Origin: Coriobacteriia bacterium | GTDB taxonomy: Bacteria > Actinomycetota > Coriobacteriia > Coriobacteriales > UBA8131 | Assembly (NCBI GenBank): GCA_009779015.1 | Contig: WRFC01000041.1 | Location: 1-6,980, forward strand | Direction: 5' to 3' | Length of the DNA: 6,980 nt | Shown: piece by piece, positions 1-4,833 of the stretch | Layout of the letters: every line of letters starts with the position of its first letter | How positions within the stretch are numbered: the stretch's first letter is position 1 | The notes under the pieces: model-generated | Seen by the model: the letters and a program-made list of their open reading frames with translations, nothing else | Told to the model about the DNA's origin: nothing | The model's database searches: none | Translations under genes and position numbers: made by a program

Positions 1-831
1 CCTGCAGCGCCCGCCGACGCGGACGAAGGCGGGGCGATTCCCAAGCCGTTGATCACGGGCAGCATGGTCATCGGCGTTTTGCTGGGCATTGCGGTCTTCA
101 TCGCCTTGCCGGCGGTCCTGACGAATTTTATCGTCGGCGACTATTCGCTGCACACCCTGCTTTGGAACATCGTCGACGGGGTGATCAGGATCGCGATCTT
201 TATCGCCTACCTCTGGCTGATCGGGCGCATGAAAGACGTCAAGCGGATGTTCGGCTACCACGGTGCCGAGCATAAGACGATCCACTGCTTTGAGCATGGC
301 TGCGAGCTGACTCCCGAGAACGCCGCCCGCTTTCCGCGGCTGCACGTTCGCTGCGGCACGGCATTTCTTTTGATGACGCTCTTGATCGCTATCATCGTCT
401 ATACGGTGGTGCCTGTTGGCCTGCTGATCGACGCAATGGGTGTTACGAGCTCGATTCTGCGCCTCGTGCTGGTGATTGTCACGCGCATCATCCTGCTGCC
501 TTTGATCGCCGGGTTCTCTTATGAGGTAACGGTCAAATGGGCGGGGTCGCGCCCTCAGAACCCGCTTGTCCAGGTCGTGCTCTGGCCTGGTTTGCAGATG
601 CAGCGGCTGACGACCCGGCAGCCTGATAAGAGCCAGCTGGAATGCGCCATTGCGGCGATGCAGCTGGTCTTAGAGCGTGAAGAGAGCGAGCAGCGAAGTC
701 AGCAGCAGCAAGAGCAGGGCAAACGCGAGAAGAGCGGGCAGCACGGCCAGCCGGATGGGGGAGCGGTCAGTCCAACGCTGGACGATGCGTCTGGCCAACC
801 GGCCAGCGCGGCCACTGTGGCCTCAGGCTGA
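1..831 (+). CDS. DUF1385 (YqhQ-like) membrane protein, 5'-truncated by the window edge
   Basis: The frame is open from base 1 to the TGA at 829-831 (276 residues visible), so the true start lies upstream; the TTG at 49 is only the first start-like codon inside the window. The missing part should hold the family's N-terminal GGQAVIEGVMMR-type region. Visible are four hydrophobic stretches (about residues 17-45, 55-75, 120-143 and 152-175). Family hallmarks are YHGAEHKTIHCFE (86-98), HVRCGTAFLL (115-124) and LTTRQPDKSQLECAI (203-217). The last roughly 45 residues are a Gln/Ser/Gly-rich, probably disordered tail beyond the usual domain end. The family is widespread in Firmicutes and some Actinobacteria, with no firmly established biochemical role; conserved His, Glu and Cys residues hint at metal binding (inference). 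The gene is followed by yebC after 69 bp. Family assignment is secure, function is not. Confidence 0.93.
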   Translation, partial: PAAPADADEGGAIPKPLITGSMVIGVLLGIAVFIALPAVLTNFIVGDYSLHTLLWNIVDGVIRIAIFIAYLWLIGRMKDVKRMFGYHGAEHKTIHCFEHGCELTPENAARFPRLHVRCGTAFLLMTLLIAIIVYTVVPVGLLIDAMGVTSSILRLVLVIVTRIILLPLIAGFSYEVTVKWAGSRPQNPLVQVVLWPGLQMQRLTTRQPDKSQLECAIAAMQLVLEREESEQRSQQQQEQGKREKSGQHGQPDGGAVSPTLDDASGQPASAATVASG

Positions 832-853
832 ATGCTTCAGGGGCAAGATACGT

Positions 854-859
854 TATACT
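854..859 (+). promoter_or_regulatory. possible -10 element (TATACT) before yebC
   Basis: TATACT lies 41 bases before the yebC start in the 69-bp gap after the DUF1385 gene and matches the sigma-70 -10 consensus at five of six positions. No convincing -35 is seen at 16-18 bp upstream, where the sequence runs into the end of the preceding gene, and there is no extended TG. It could be a weak yebC promoter or chance. A modest Shine-Dalgarno-like GAAAGG follows at 885-890, 10 bases before the ATG. Confidence 0.35.
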
Positions 860-900
860 AGAAAGAAGCCAAAAGTATCCCGATGAAAGGCTGATATCCC

Positions 901-1659
901 ATGTCAGGGCATTCAAAATGGGCAACGACGAAGCATCGCAAAGCGGCTCAAGACGCCAAGCGTTCGGCGCTGTTCTCTAAACTCTCACGCAACATCACCG
1001 TCGCAGCCAAAGAAGGCGGCGACCCGAATCCTGAGAATAACGCTTCATTAGCGGCCGCAGTCGCTAAGGCCAAGGGCTATTCGCTGCCCAAAGACAAGAT
1101 CGACACGGCCATCAAGAAGGCCTTTGGCTCTGGCGCCGAGGCCACTCATTTTGAGACTGTGGTCTATGAGGGCTATGGCCCGGCCGGGGTGGCGATCCTC
1201 TGCGAGGCTTTGACCGACAACCGCAACCGCACGGCCGCCGATGTGCGCAGCGCCTTTACGCATAGTGGCGGTAACCTCGGGACGACCGGCTCGGTGGCCT
1301 TTCAGTTCGAACGCAAGGGGCAGTTGACGTTAGAGAAGGCCCAGGCCAAAGACGAGGACGAGTTCATGCTGATGGTGGCCGAGGCCGGCGGCGAGGACTA
1401 TGAGGATGCGGACGACGAATGGGTCGTGCTGACCGCGCCATCCGACCTGGCCGAGGTCAAGCAGGGTTTAGAGGGGCAAGGCCTGGAGGTCAAGGGCTAT
1501 GAGCTGATCATGCAGCCGACTACCCCGACCGAAGTCAATGTCTCGGACGCCAAAAAGGTGATGCGCCTGGTCGATCGGCTCGAAGAGCTCGAAGACCTTC
1601 AGAACGTCTATCACACAATGGACCTGAGCGAAGAGATAATCGCCGCTCTGGATGAATAA
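901..1659 (+). CDS. yebC: YebC/TACO1-family translation-associated protein
   Basis: The 252-residue product is close to the usual family length of about 240-250. It opens with the diagnostic MSGHSKWATTKHRKAA, followed by DAKRSALFSKLSRNITVAA (residues 18-36). Further conserved blocks are SLPKDKIDTAIKKAFG (61-76), VVYEGYGPAGVAIL (87-100), TDNRNRTAADVRSAF (105-119) and GNLGTTGSVAFQFERKG (124-140). The C-terminal half is acidic, as is typical. YebC proteins are cytosolic. Older annotations call them transcriptional regulators; recent work links bacterial YebC to relief of ribosome stalling on proline-rich stretches, and mitochondrial TACO1 to translation. The ATG at 901 is fixed by the conserved N-terminus. 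ruvC, the partner in many genomes, is not adjacent here; a DUF3866 gene follows after 67 bp. Confidence 0.97.
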   Translation: MSGHSKWATTKHRKAAQDAKRSALFSKLSRNITVAAKEGGDPNPENNASLAAAVAKAKGYSLPKDKIDTAIKKAFGSGAEATHFETVVYEGYGPAGVAILCEALTDNRNRTAADVRSAFTHSGGNLGTTGSVAFQFERKGQLTLEKAQAKDEDEFMLMVAEAGGEDYEDADDEWVVLTAPSDLAEVKQGLEGQGLEVKGYELIMQPTTPTEVNVSDAKKVMRLVDRLEELEDLQNVYHTMDLSEEIIAALDE

Positions 1660-1726
1660 GCTGCTTGTCTGATCGGCTGGTCTAATCGGGCGAGGACAGT
1701 CCTGAACAGAAAGCGAGGGGTCCTGG

Positions 1727-2848
1727 ATGCGGGTGCTATGGGCCCAAATTGCCGAGATCGAAGAAGAGGATAAAGACATCCAGAGGCTTCGCTGCCAGGT
1801 GATTGACCCGATAGCCGATAACCTCGGCTTTATCCAAGCCTTACATTACCTGGTCTTTGGCCCGCCTTTGCAGGCCGGGCAGCTAGTACTGCTGAACATG
1901 ACAGCGATCGACCTTGGCCTGGGGACCGGGGGTCTGGCCTTTGTGCAGCCCAACCTCAGTTTTTCGGATTATGGCCAAATGGACAGGCATGCGCCCGAGC
2001 GCAAAGACGGCCACATCATGAAGCTCAGATACTCGCCCCTCCAGCGCGAGGTGATGGCGGTCGAGGAGCCAAGCTCTCTATACCACGAGCTCTTGCGTAC
2101 AGCCGACAGCCTTCAAGGGCTGCCAGTCGTCTGTTGCAGCCTGCATTCGCAAGCGGTGTTGGTGGCCGCTGCCATCAAGAGCTGCAAGCCCGAGGCCAGG
2201 GTGGTTTACTGCATGACCGATGAGGCGGCGCTGCTGGTTGGGCTCTCTGATGTCTTACGCGCGGCCCGCACTCTGGGGCTGATCGACGCCTGCATCAGCT
2301 GCGGCCAGGCGATCGGCGGCGACCTTGAGGCCGTGAACATCTACTCGGGGCTTTTAGCGGCCAAGCTGGCCTGCCGCGCCGACTATGCCGTCTGCTCGAT
2401 TGGGCCAGGCGTGGTCGGCACCGGCACGGCCTTTGGCCATGGCGGGCTGGCCCAGGCTCAGGCCCTGAATGCCGTCGCTGCCTTGGGCGGCCTGCCGGTG
2501 GCCACGCTCCGCCTCTCTGAGGCCGATAGCCGCCCCCGCCATCTGGGGCTCAGCCATCACAGCCGAACGGTGCTCGGCCGGGCTTGCCTGGCCAAGGCCT
2601 TGGTGGCATTGCCCAACGATATCTCAGCGGCCTTTTTAAACGAGTTGCGCGAGGCGCTCAAAGACTCGGGGATAAGTGCACGCCATCAGGTGGTAGAGCT
2701 GGCCAGCCAGATCGATGAGATTGACATGCGCGGCCTCAGGGTAACGAGCATGGGGCGCAGCGAGAGGGACGACCCGGTCTTTTTCAAGGCTGCCCTAGCG
2801 GCCGGTGTGCTGGCCGCAAACAGTATGATGTCGGCTCACTTGGCCTGA
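1727..2848 (+). CDS. DUF3866 family protein
   Basis: The 373-residue product carries the conserved blocks of the DUF3866 family, which I recall from Actinobacteria and some Firmicutes. These are LLNMTAIDLGLGTGGLAFV (residues 55-73), GHIMKLRYSPLQ (95-106), LHSQ (139-142), YCMTDEAAL (161-169), GQAIGGDLEAVNIYSGLLAA (193-212), GPGVVGTGTAFG (227-238) and SEADSRPRHLGLSHHS (264-279). No signal peptide or membrane segment is evident. The conserved Gly-rich and His/Asp motifs look enzymatic, but no reaction is known to me and none is proposed. The start at 1727 is supported by a GAGGGG Shine-Dalgarno at 1715-1720, six bases upstream; the ATG at 1738 is out of frame. The gene may share a transcript with yebC. 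No clear terminator follows. Confidence 0.9.
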   Translation: MRVLWAQIAEIEEEDKDIQRLRCQVIDPIADNLGFIQALHYLVFGPPLQAGQLVLLNMTAIDLGLGTGGLAFVQPNLSFSDYGQMDRHAPERKDGHIMKLRYSPLQREVMAVEEPSSLYHELLRTADSLQGLPVVCCSLHSQAVLVAAAIKSCKPEARVVYCMTDEAALLVGLSDVLRAARTLGLIDACISCGQAIGGDLEAVNIYSGLLAAKLACRADYAVCSIGPGVVGTGTAFGHGGLAQAQALNAVAALGGLPVATLRLSEADSRPRHLGLSHHSRTVLGRACLAKALVALPNDISAAFLNELREALKDSGISARHQVVELASQIDEIDMRGLRVTSMGRSERDDPVFFKAALAAGVLAANSMMSAHLA

Positions 2849-2883
2849 GTTTGGGGTTTGAAGGGGCAAAACGCTCGATTTTC

Positions 2884-2920
2884 TCCCACTTTATAAAAAT
2901 ATTTGCCACAAATTGCCACT
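2884..2920 (-). promoter_or_regulatory. candidate MraZ-type operator array, minus-strand orientation
   Basis: Read on the minus strand, the boxes are AGTGGCA (2920-2914), TGTGGCA (2910-2904) and AAGTGGGA (2891-2884). Their TGGNN cores start at intervals of 10 and 20 bp, so two adjacent cores have exactly the 5-nt spacer known for MraZ direct repeats (TGGGN-N5-TGGGN). The outer box is an exact 8-base inverted copy of the one at 3066-3073, and the inner AGTGGCA is an exact inverted copy of 3037-3043. Two of the three cores are TGGCA rather than TGGGN, so binding by MraZ is inference. Confidence 0.5.
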
Positions 2921-2953
2921 ATCGCTTTGCGAGTTTTAAAATACCGTATTACC

Positions 2954-2962
2954 TGGTAAAAT
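2954..2962 (+). promoter_or_regulatory. candidate extended -10 promoter (TGGTAAAAT) upstream of mraZ1-xerD
   Basis: TG-G-TAAAAT matches an extended -10 element, with TAAAAT five of six to the sigma-70 consensus, in the most AT-rich part of the gap. The identical nine bases occur at 4768-4776 before the second mraZ. There is only a poor -35 match (TTTTAA at 2934-2939, 17-bp spacer). A start here would give a leader of about 160 nt before the GTG at 3133. A nearer alternative lies at 3051-3079. Confidence 0.5.
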
Positions 2963-3036
2963 AGTTTTATTAAATAGCTCAAAGCAGGTCTTGGGGCAGC
3001 TCAAGATGTCGATAATTAAGTCACTTAAAAAGAAAG

Positions 3037-3073
3037 AGTGGCATTCTAACTTGCATAGTGGGGCTAAGTGGGA
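3037..3073 (+). promoter_or_regulatory. candidate MraZ-type operator array, plus-strand orientation
   Basis: The boxes are AGTGGCA (3037-3043), AGTGGGG (3057-3063) and AGTGGGA (3067-3073). The cores TGGGG (3059) and TGGGA (3069) are separated by exactly five bases, the geometry of known MraZ operators, and the TGGCA core at 3039 sits two 10-bp steps upstream. The array ends 59 bases before the GTG start of an MraZ-family gene, which fits autoregulation (inference). Confidence 0.65.
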
Positions 3074-3079
3074 TAAACT
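3051..3079 (+). promoter_or_regulatory. alternative proximal promoter overlapping the MraZ boxes
   Basis: TTGCAT (3051-3056) and TAAACT (3074-3079) are separated by exactly 17 bp. The matches are weak (three of six for -35, four of six for -10). The TGGGG and TGGGA boxes fill the spacer exactly, so a bound MraZ would block polymerase. It would give a leader of roughly 45 nt. Either this or 2954-2962 could drive mraZ1-xerD. Confidence 0.35.
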
Positions 3080-3114
3080 TTTCGGATCAGTCCTTTGAAA
3101 GCGGCAAACAAATC

Positions 3115-3124
3115 AGGGGAGGGG
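3115..3124 (+). promoter_or_regulatory. strong Shine-Dalgarno that fixes the mraZ1 start
   Basis: AGGGGAGGGG ends eight bases before the GTG at 3133. No comparable site precedes the GTG at 3058, which opens the longest reading frame. This supports translation from 3133. Confidence 0.75.
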
Positions 3125-3132
3125 AAATAGAG

Positions 3133-3573
3133 GTGCAATCGGATTCCGCTGATATCCGGGGAAATTCCGAGAACCCTGTCGATGACAAGGGTCGCGTCTC
3201 GCTACCGACCAAATACAGCCCGCCGCTTTCGAGGAGTGACTTGATCTTAGTGAAGGCAGAAGATCCTGAATACCCTTGCCTGCGATTATACAACTTGGCC
3301 GATTACACGGCTTGGATCGACAGTTGGTTCGCAGGCAAGGGCGGCTACAATGCCAGCAACCTCAAGCATCAGCGCAAACTCGTGCAATTCAACAATGCTA
3401 TTGAGCCTGTGAAGATCGATGCCTCGAACCGTATTCGCATCGACCCCAAGCTCAGAGAGCACGCCCAGATCAATGACAAAGTGCGGTTTGTCGGCATGTC
3501 TGATTCGGTCTGGATCTACAATCCAGAGATCTTGGCCAAGCTCGAAGCGGCCGACCCTTTTGACGAGGATTAA
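3133..3573 (+). CDS. mraZ: MraZ-family transcriptional regulator, compact paralogue
   Basis: From the GTG at 3133 the product is 146 residues, the normal MraZ size (about 143-152). The frame is open back to a GTG at 3058, but that start lies inside the operator boxes, lacks a Shine-Dalgarno and would add 25 unrelated residues. The first AbrB/SpoVT-like half has RGNSENPVDDKGRVSLP (residues 9-25). The second has IDASNRIRIDPKLREHAQIND (95-115), where the usual DxxGR is DASNR, followed by RFVGMSDSVWIY (118-129). MraZ proteins form rings that bind promoter repeats and repress the division/cell-wall operon. The gene is 15 bp ahead of xerD, so the two are probably co-transcribed. It is quite diverged from the MraZ at 4834-5541, and which of the two is the canonical regulator cannot be told from sequence alone. 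Confidence 0.85.
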   Translation: MQSDSADIRGNSENPVDDKGRVSLPTKYSPPLSRSDLILVKAEDPEYPCLRLYNLADYTAWIDSWFAGKGGYNASNLKHQRKLVQFNNAIEPVKIDASNRIRIDPKLREHAQINDKVRFVGMSDSVWIYNPEILAKLEAADPFDED

Positions 3574-3588
3574 GCAGAGCACGAGAAA

Positions 3589-4599
3589 ATGAGGACGCTG
3601 CAAGCCAAATCGGAGTTCTTGGCTTGGGCTGCCCTCGAAAAGGGCATGGCGCCTTTAAGCCTTGAGGCCTATGGCCGCGACCTCACACGTTATCTGGACT
3701 GGCTCGATCAGAGCCTGGGCGTGACCGAGGCCGAAAGCATCGAACACGAACAGGTCGAGGCCTACCTGCGCCAGCTGGCCGATTTGGGCTATGCCCCTAG
3801 CTCGCAAGAGCGCTCGGCCGCCGCCATCCACAGTTTTCATGGCTTTTTATTGCGCGAGACAGTCACCGAGGCCGACCCCAGCGCCCATCTGGTGCTGCCC
3901 AAGAAGCCGAAGTCGCTGCCCCAGACGCTTTCGATCGAGCAAGTCACAGAATTGCTGGACCAGCCCTTCCCGGTCGGGGCCAGAGGCTTGCGCGACCGGG
4001 CGATACTCGAGCTACTCTATGGCTGCGGCCTGCGCGTGAGCGAGCTGGTCAGCCTGGACCGCTCTGATGTCTTGGCCGACGATGGGGCGATCAGGGTCTT
4101 TGGCAAGGGCAGCAAAGAGCGCTTGGTGCCGCTGGGGGGCACGGCCTTTAGCGCCCTCAATGTCTACCTGACGGCCGGGCGCGCAGAATTGCACAAGCTC
4201 GGACAGACCGAGCCGGACGAGACCAGCGCGGTCTTTCTCAACCATCGGGGCGCCCGCCTGACCCGCCAAGCCGTCTTTGGCATCTGCCGCCGCTATGGCG
4301 AGGCGGTCGGCATCGAGGCCTTGCACCCGCATACCTTGCGCCACAGCTTTGCCAGCCATCTGCTCGAAGGCGGTGCCGACCTGCTGAGCATCCAAGAGCT
4401 GCTCGGCCATGCCAGCATCGCCACCACCGAGGTCTATACGCACATCGACCTCACCCATGTCAGGGCCCAATACCTGGCCGCCCATCCACGAGCGGCCGTT
4501 TTTCAAAGTGCAGCTGCCCATCAAATAGCAGCTGCCCACCCACGGGTAGCTGTTCCTCCACAGGCGGCTACTCACAAGCGCGCAGCTGCCCAGCAATAG
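3589..4599 (+). CDS. xerD: Tyrosine recombinase XerD with repeat-expanded C-terminus
   Basis: The 336-residue product is a site-specific recombinase of the phage-integrase family. XerD resolves chromosome dimers at dif near the septum, usually with XerC. The N-terminal SAM-like DNA-binding domain spans about residues 1-100, and the catalytic domain starts near 112 (LSIEQVTELL). All six catalytic residues are present: R149 in GLRVSEL, K173 in FGKGSKERLVPL, H248 and R251 in HPHTLRHSFASHLLEGG, H274 in LGHASIATT and nucleophile Y283 in YTHI. The family normally stops at the AAHPRA seen at 297-302; here about 34 extra Ala/His/Gln/Pro residues follow, encoded by an 18-bp tandem repeat. XerD rather than XerC is favoured by the LVLPKKPKSLPQTLS linker and the HPRA end. 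Start ATG 3589 has only a weak Shine-Dalgarno, so coupling to mraZ1 translation is likely. Confidence 0.95.
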   Translation: MRTLQAKSEFLAWAALEKGMAPLSLEAYGRDLTRYLDWLDQSLGVTEAESIEHEQVEAYLRQLADLGYAPSSQERSAAAIHSFHGFLLRETVTEADPSAHLVLPKKPKSLPQTLSIEQVTELLDQPFPVGARGLRDRAILELLYGCGLRVSELVSLDRSDVLADDGAIRVFGKGSKERLVPLGGTAFSALNVYLTAGRAELHKLGQTEPDETSAVFLNHRGARLTRQAVFGICRRYGEAVGIEALHPHTLRHSFASHLLEGGADLLSIQELLGHASIATTEVYTHIDLTHVRAQYLAAHPRAAVFQSAAAHQIAAAHPRVAVPPQAATHKRAAAQQ

Positions 4600-4617
4600 G
4601 CGGCTGCGCGCGCCTAG
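4474..4617 (+). repeat. 18-bp degenerate tandem repeat, 8 units, across the xerD 3' end
   Basis: Units begin at 4474, 4492, 4510, 4528, 4546, 4564, 4582 and 4600, with approximate consensus GCGGCTGCCCATCCACGG. Examples are GCAGCTGCCCATCAAATA (4510), GCAGCTGCCCACCCACGG (4528) and GCAGCTGCCCAGCAATAG (4582). In frame they encode LAAHPR, AAVFQS, AAAHQI, AAAHPR, VAVPPQ, AATHKR and AAAQQ-stop. The first unit is the normal XerD terminus. The xerD stop lies in the seventh unit, and the eighth lies beyond it and ends in another in-frame TAG (4615-4617). Confidence 0.85.
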
Positions 4618-4652
4618 TTGACGGTGCGATCAGCCAGACCGCCGTCAGAATG

Positions 4653-4704
4653 CTCCGGCTCAGTTATCGACTGCTAGGCAAAGCAGTTGAAAAAGAGCCG
4701 GTAG
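4653..4704 (+). other. compound stem-loop in the xerD-mraZ gap
   Basis: The outer stem CCGGCTC (4655-4661) pairs with GAGCCGG (4695-4701) and can be extended by two pairs past a bulged T. The inner stem TCGACTGCT (4667-4675) pairs with AGCAGTTGA (4682-4690) with one G-U, around the loop AGGCAA. No T-tract follows on the + strand and no A-tract precedes it, so it is not a typical intrinsic terminator. It may be an mRNA 3' end stabiliser, a processing site or a weak terminator for xerD. Otherwise the 4600-4833 gap holds the last repeat unit and the mraZ2 promoter region. Confidence 0.5.
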
Positions 4705-4757
4705 TTGGGTGGATCCAAATAAACACAAGAAAATTCCATAGTTCCAAAGGAGTTTCT

Positions 4758-4772
4758 TGGGAGATTATGGTA
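4758..4772 (+). promoter_or_regulatory. candidate MraZ operator before the long mraZ
   Basis: TGGGA (4758-4762), a five-base spacer, then TGGTA (4768-4772) reproduce the MraZ direct-repeat geometry. A further degenerate AGGAG lies one 10-bp step upstream (4748-4752). The second box is part of the extended -10, so occupancy should block initiation, consistent with autorepression (inference). The flanks (CTTGGGA, TATGGTA) differ from the AGTGG flavour at 3037-3073. Confidence 0.6.
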
Positions 4773-4776
4773 AAAT
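4768..4776 (+). promoter_or_regulatory. candidate extended -10 promoter (TGGTAAAAT) of mraZ2-rsmH
   Basis: TGGTAAAAT is identical to the element at 2954-2962. The predicted start near 4783 gives a leader of about 50 nt. No good -35 is found at 16-18 bp upstream, which extended -10 promoters tolerate. Confidence 0.6.
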
Positions 4777-4807
4777 CTGAAATCTGACTAGATAAAAAGT
4801 CTGACTT
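4774..4807 (+). repeat. short repeats in the mraZ2 leader
   Basis: AATCTGA occurs twice in tandem (4774-4780 and 4781-4787). TCTGACT occurs at 4783-4789 and again at 4800-4806. The second copy lies in the odd palindrome AAGTCTGACTT (4797-4807). The function is unknown; it may be a protein or small-RNA site, or simply drift in an AT-rich leader. Confidence 0.4.
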
Positions 4808-4817
4808 GTGATCGAAA

Positions 4818-4826
4818 GGGGGGGGG
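4818..4826 (+). promoter_or_regulatory. Shine-Dalgarno as a run of nine G
   Basis: Nine consecutive G residues after GAAA end seven bases before the ATG at 4834. Register is free, so the effective Shine-Dalgarno spacing could shift with tract length. Such tracts are also prone to base-calling error. Confidence 0.6.
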
Positions 4827-4833
4827 TAGTGCA

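Noticed and set aside
1693..1703. Short palindrome AGGAC-A-GTCCT between yebC and the DUF3866 gene
   Set aside because: Five-base arms are expected by chance in a window of this size and there is no neighbouring promoter element.
2849..2900. Intrinsic terminator after the DUF3866 gene
   Set aside because: Only a four-base AAAA/TTTT pairing around 2869-2883 is visible, with no GC stem.
3006..3098. 30-residue open frame (MSIIKSLKKKEWHSNLHSGA...) upstream of mraZ1
   Set aside because: It has no good Shine-Dalgarno and overlaps the operator boxes. It could be a leader peptide, but nothing beyond an open frame supports it.
4012..4596. 194-residue minus-strand open frame opposite xerD
   Set aside because: xerD has all catalytic residues on the plus strand, and the antisense translation shows no recognisable domain.
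3589..4599. Integrase of a mobile element instead of housekeeping XerD
   Set aside because: The protein has standard XerD length and motifs up to AAHPRA. No attachment-site repeats, excisionase or phage genes are nearby, and the context is dcw housekeeping.
4474..4617. CRISPR-like array
   Set aside because: The 18-bp units are contiguous with no spacers and encode an in-frame peptide repeat.
4706..4714. Extra TGGGT/TGGAT boxes as part of the mraZ2 operator
   Set aside because: They are 52 bp from the TGGGA box and off the 10-bp grid used by the other boxes, so they are probably incidental.
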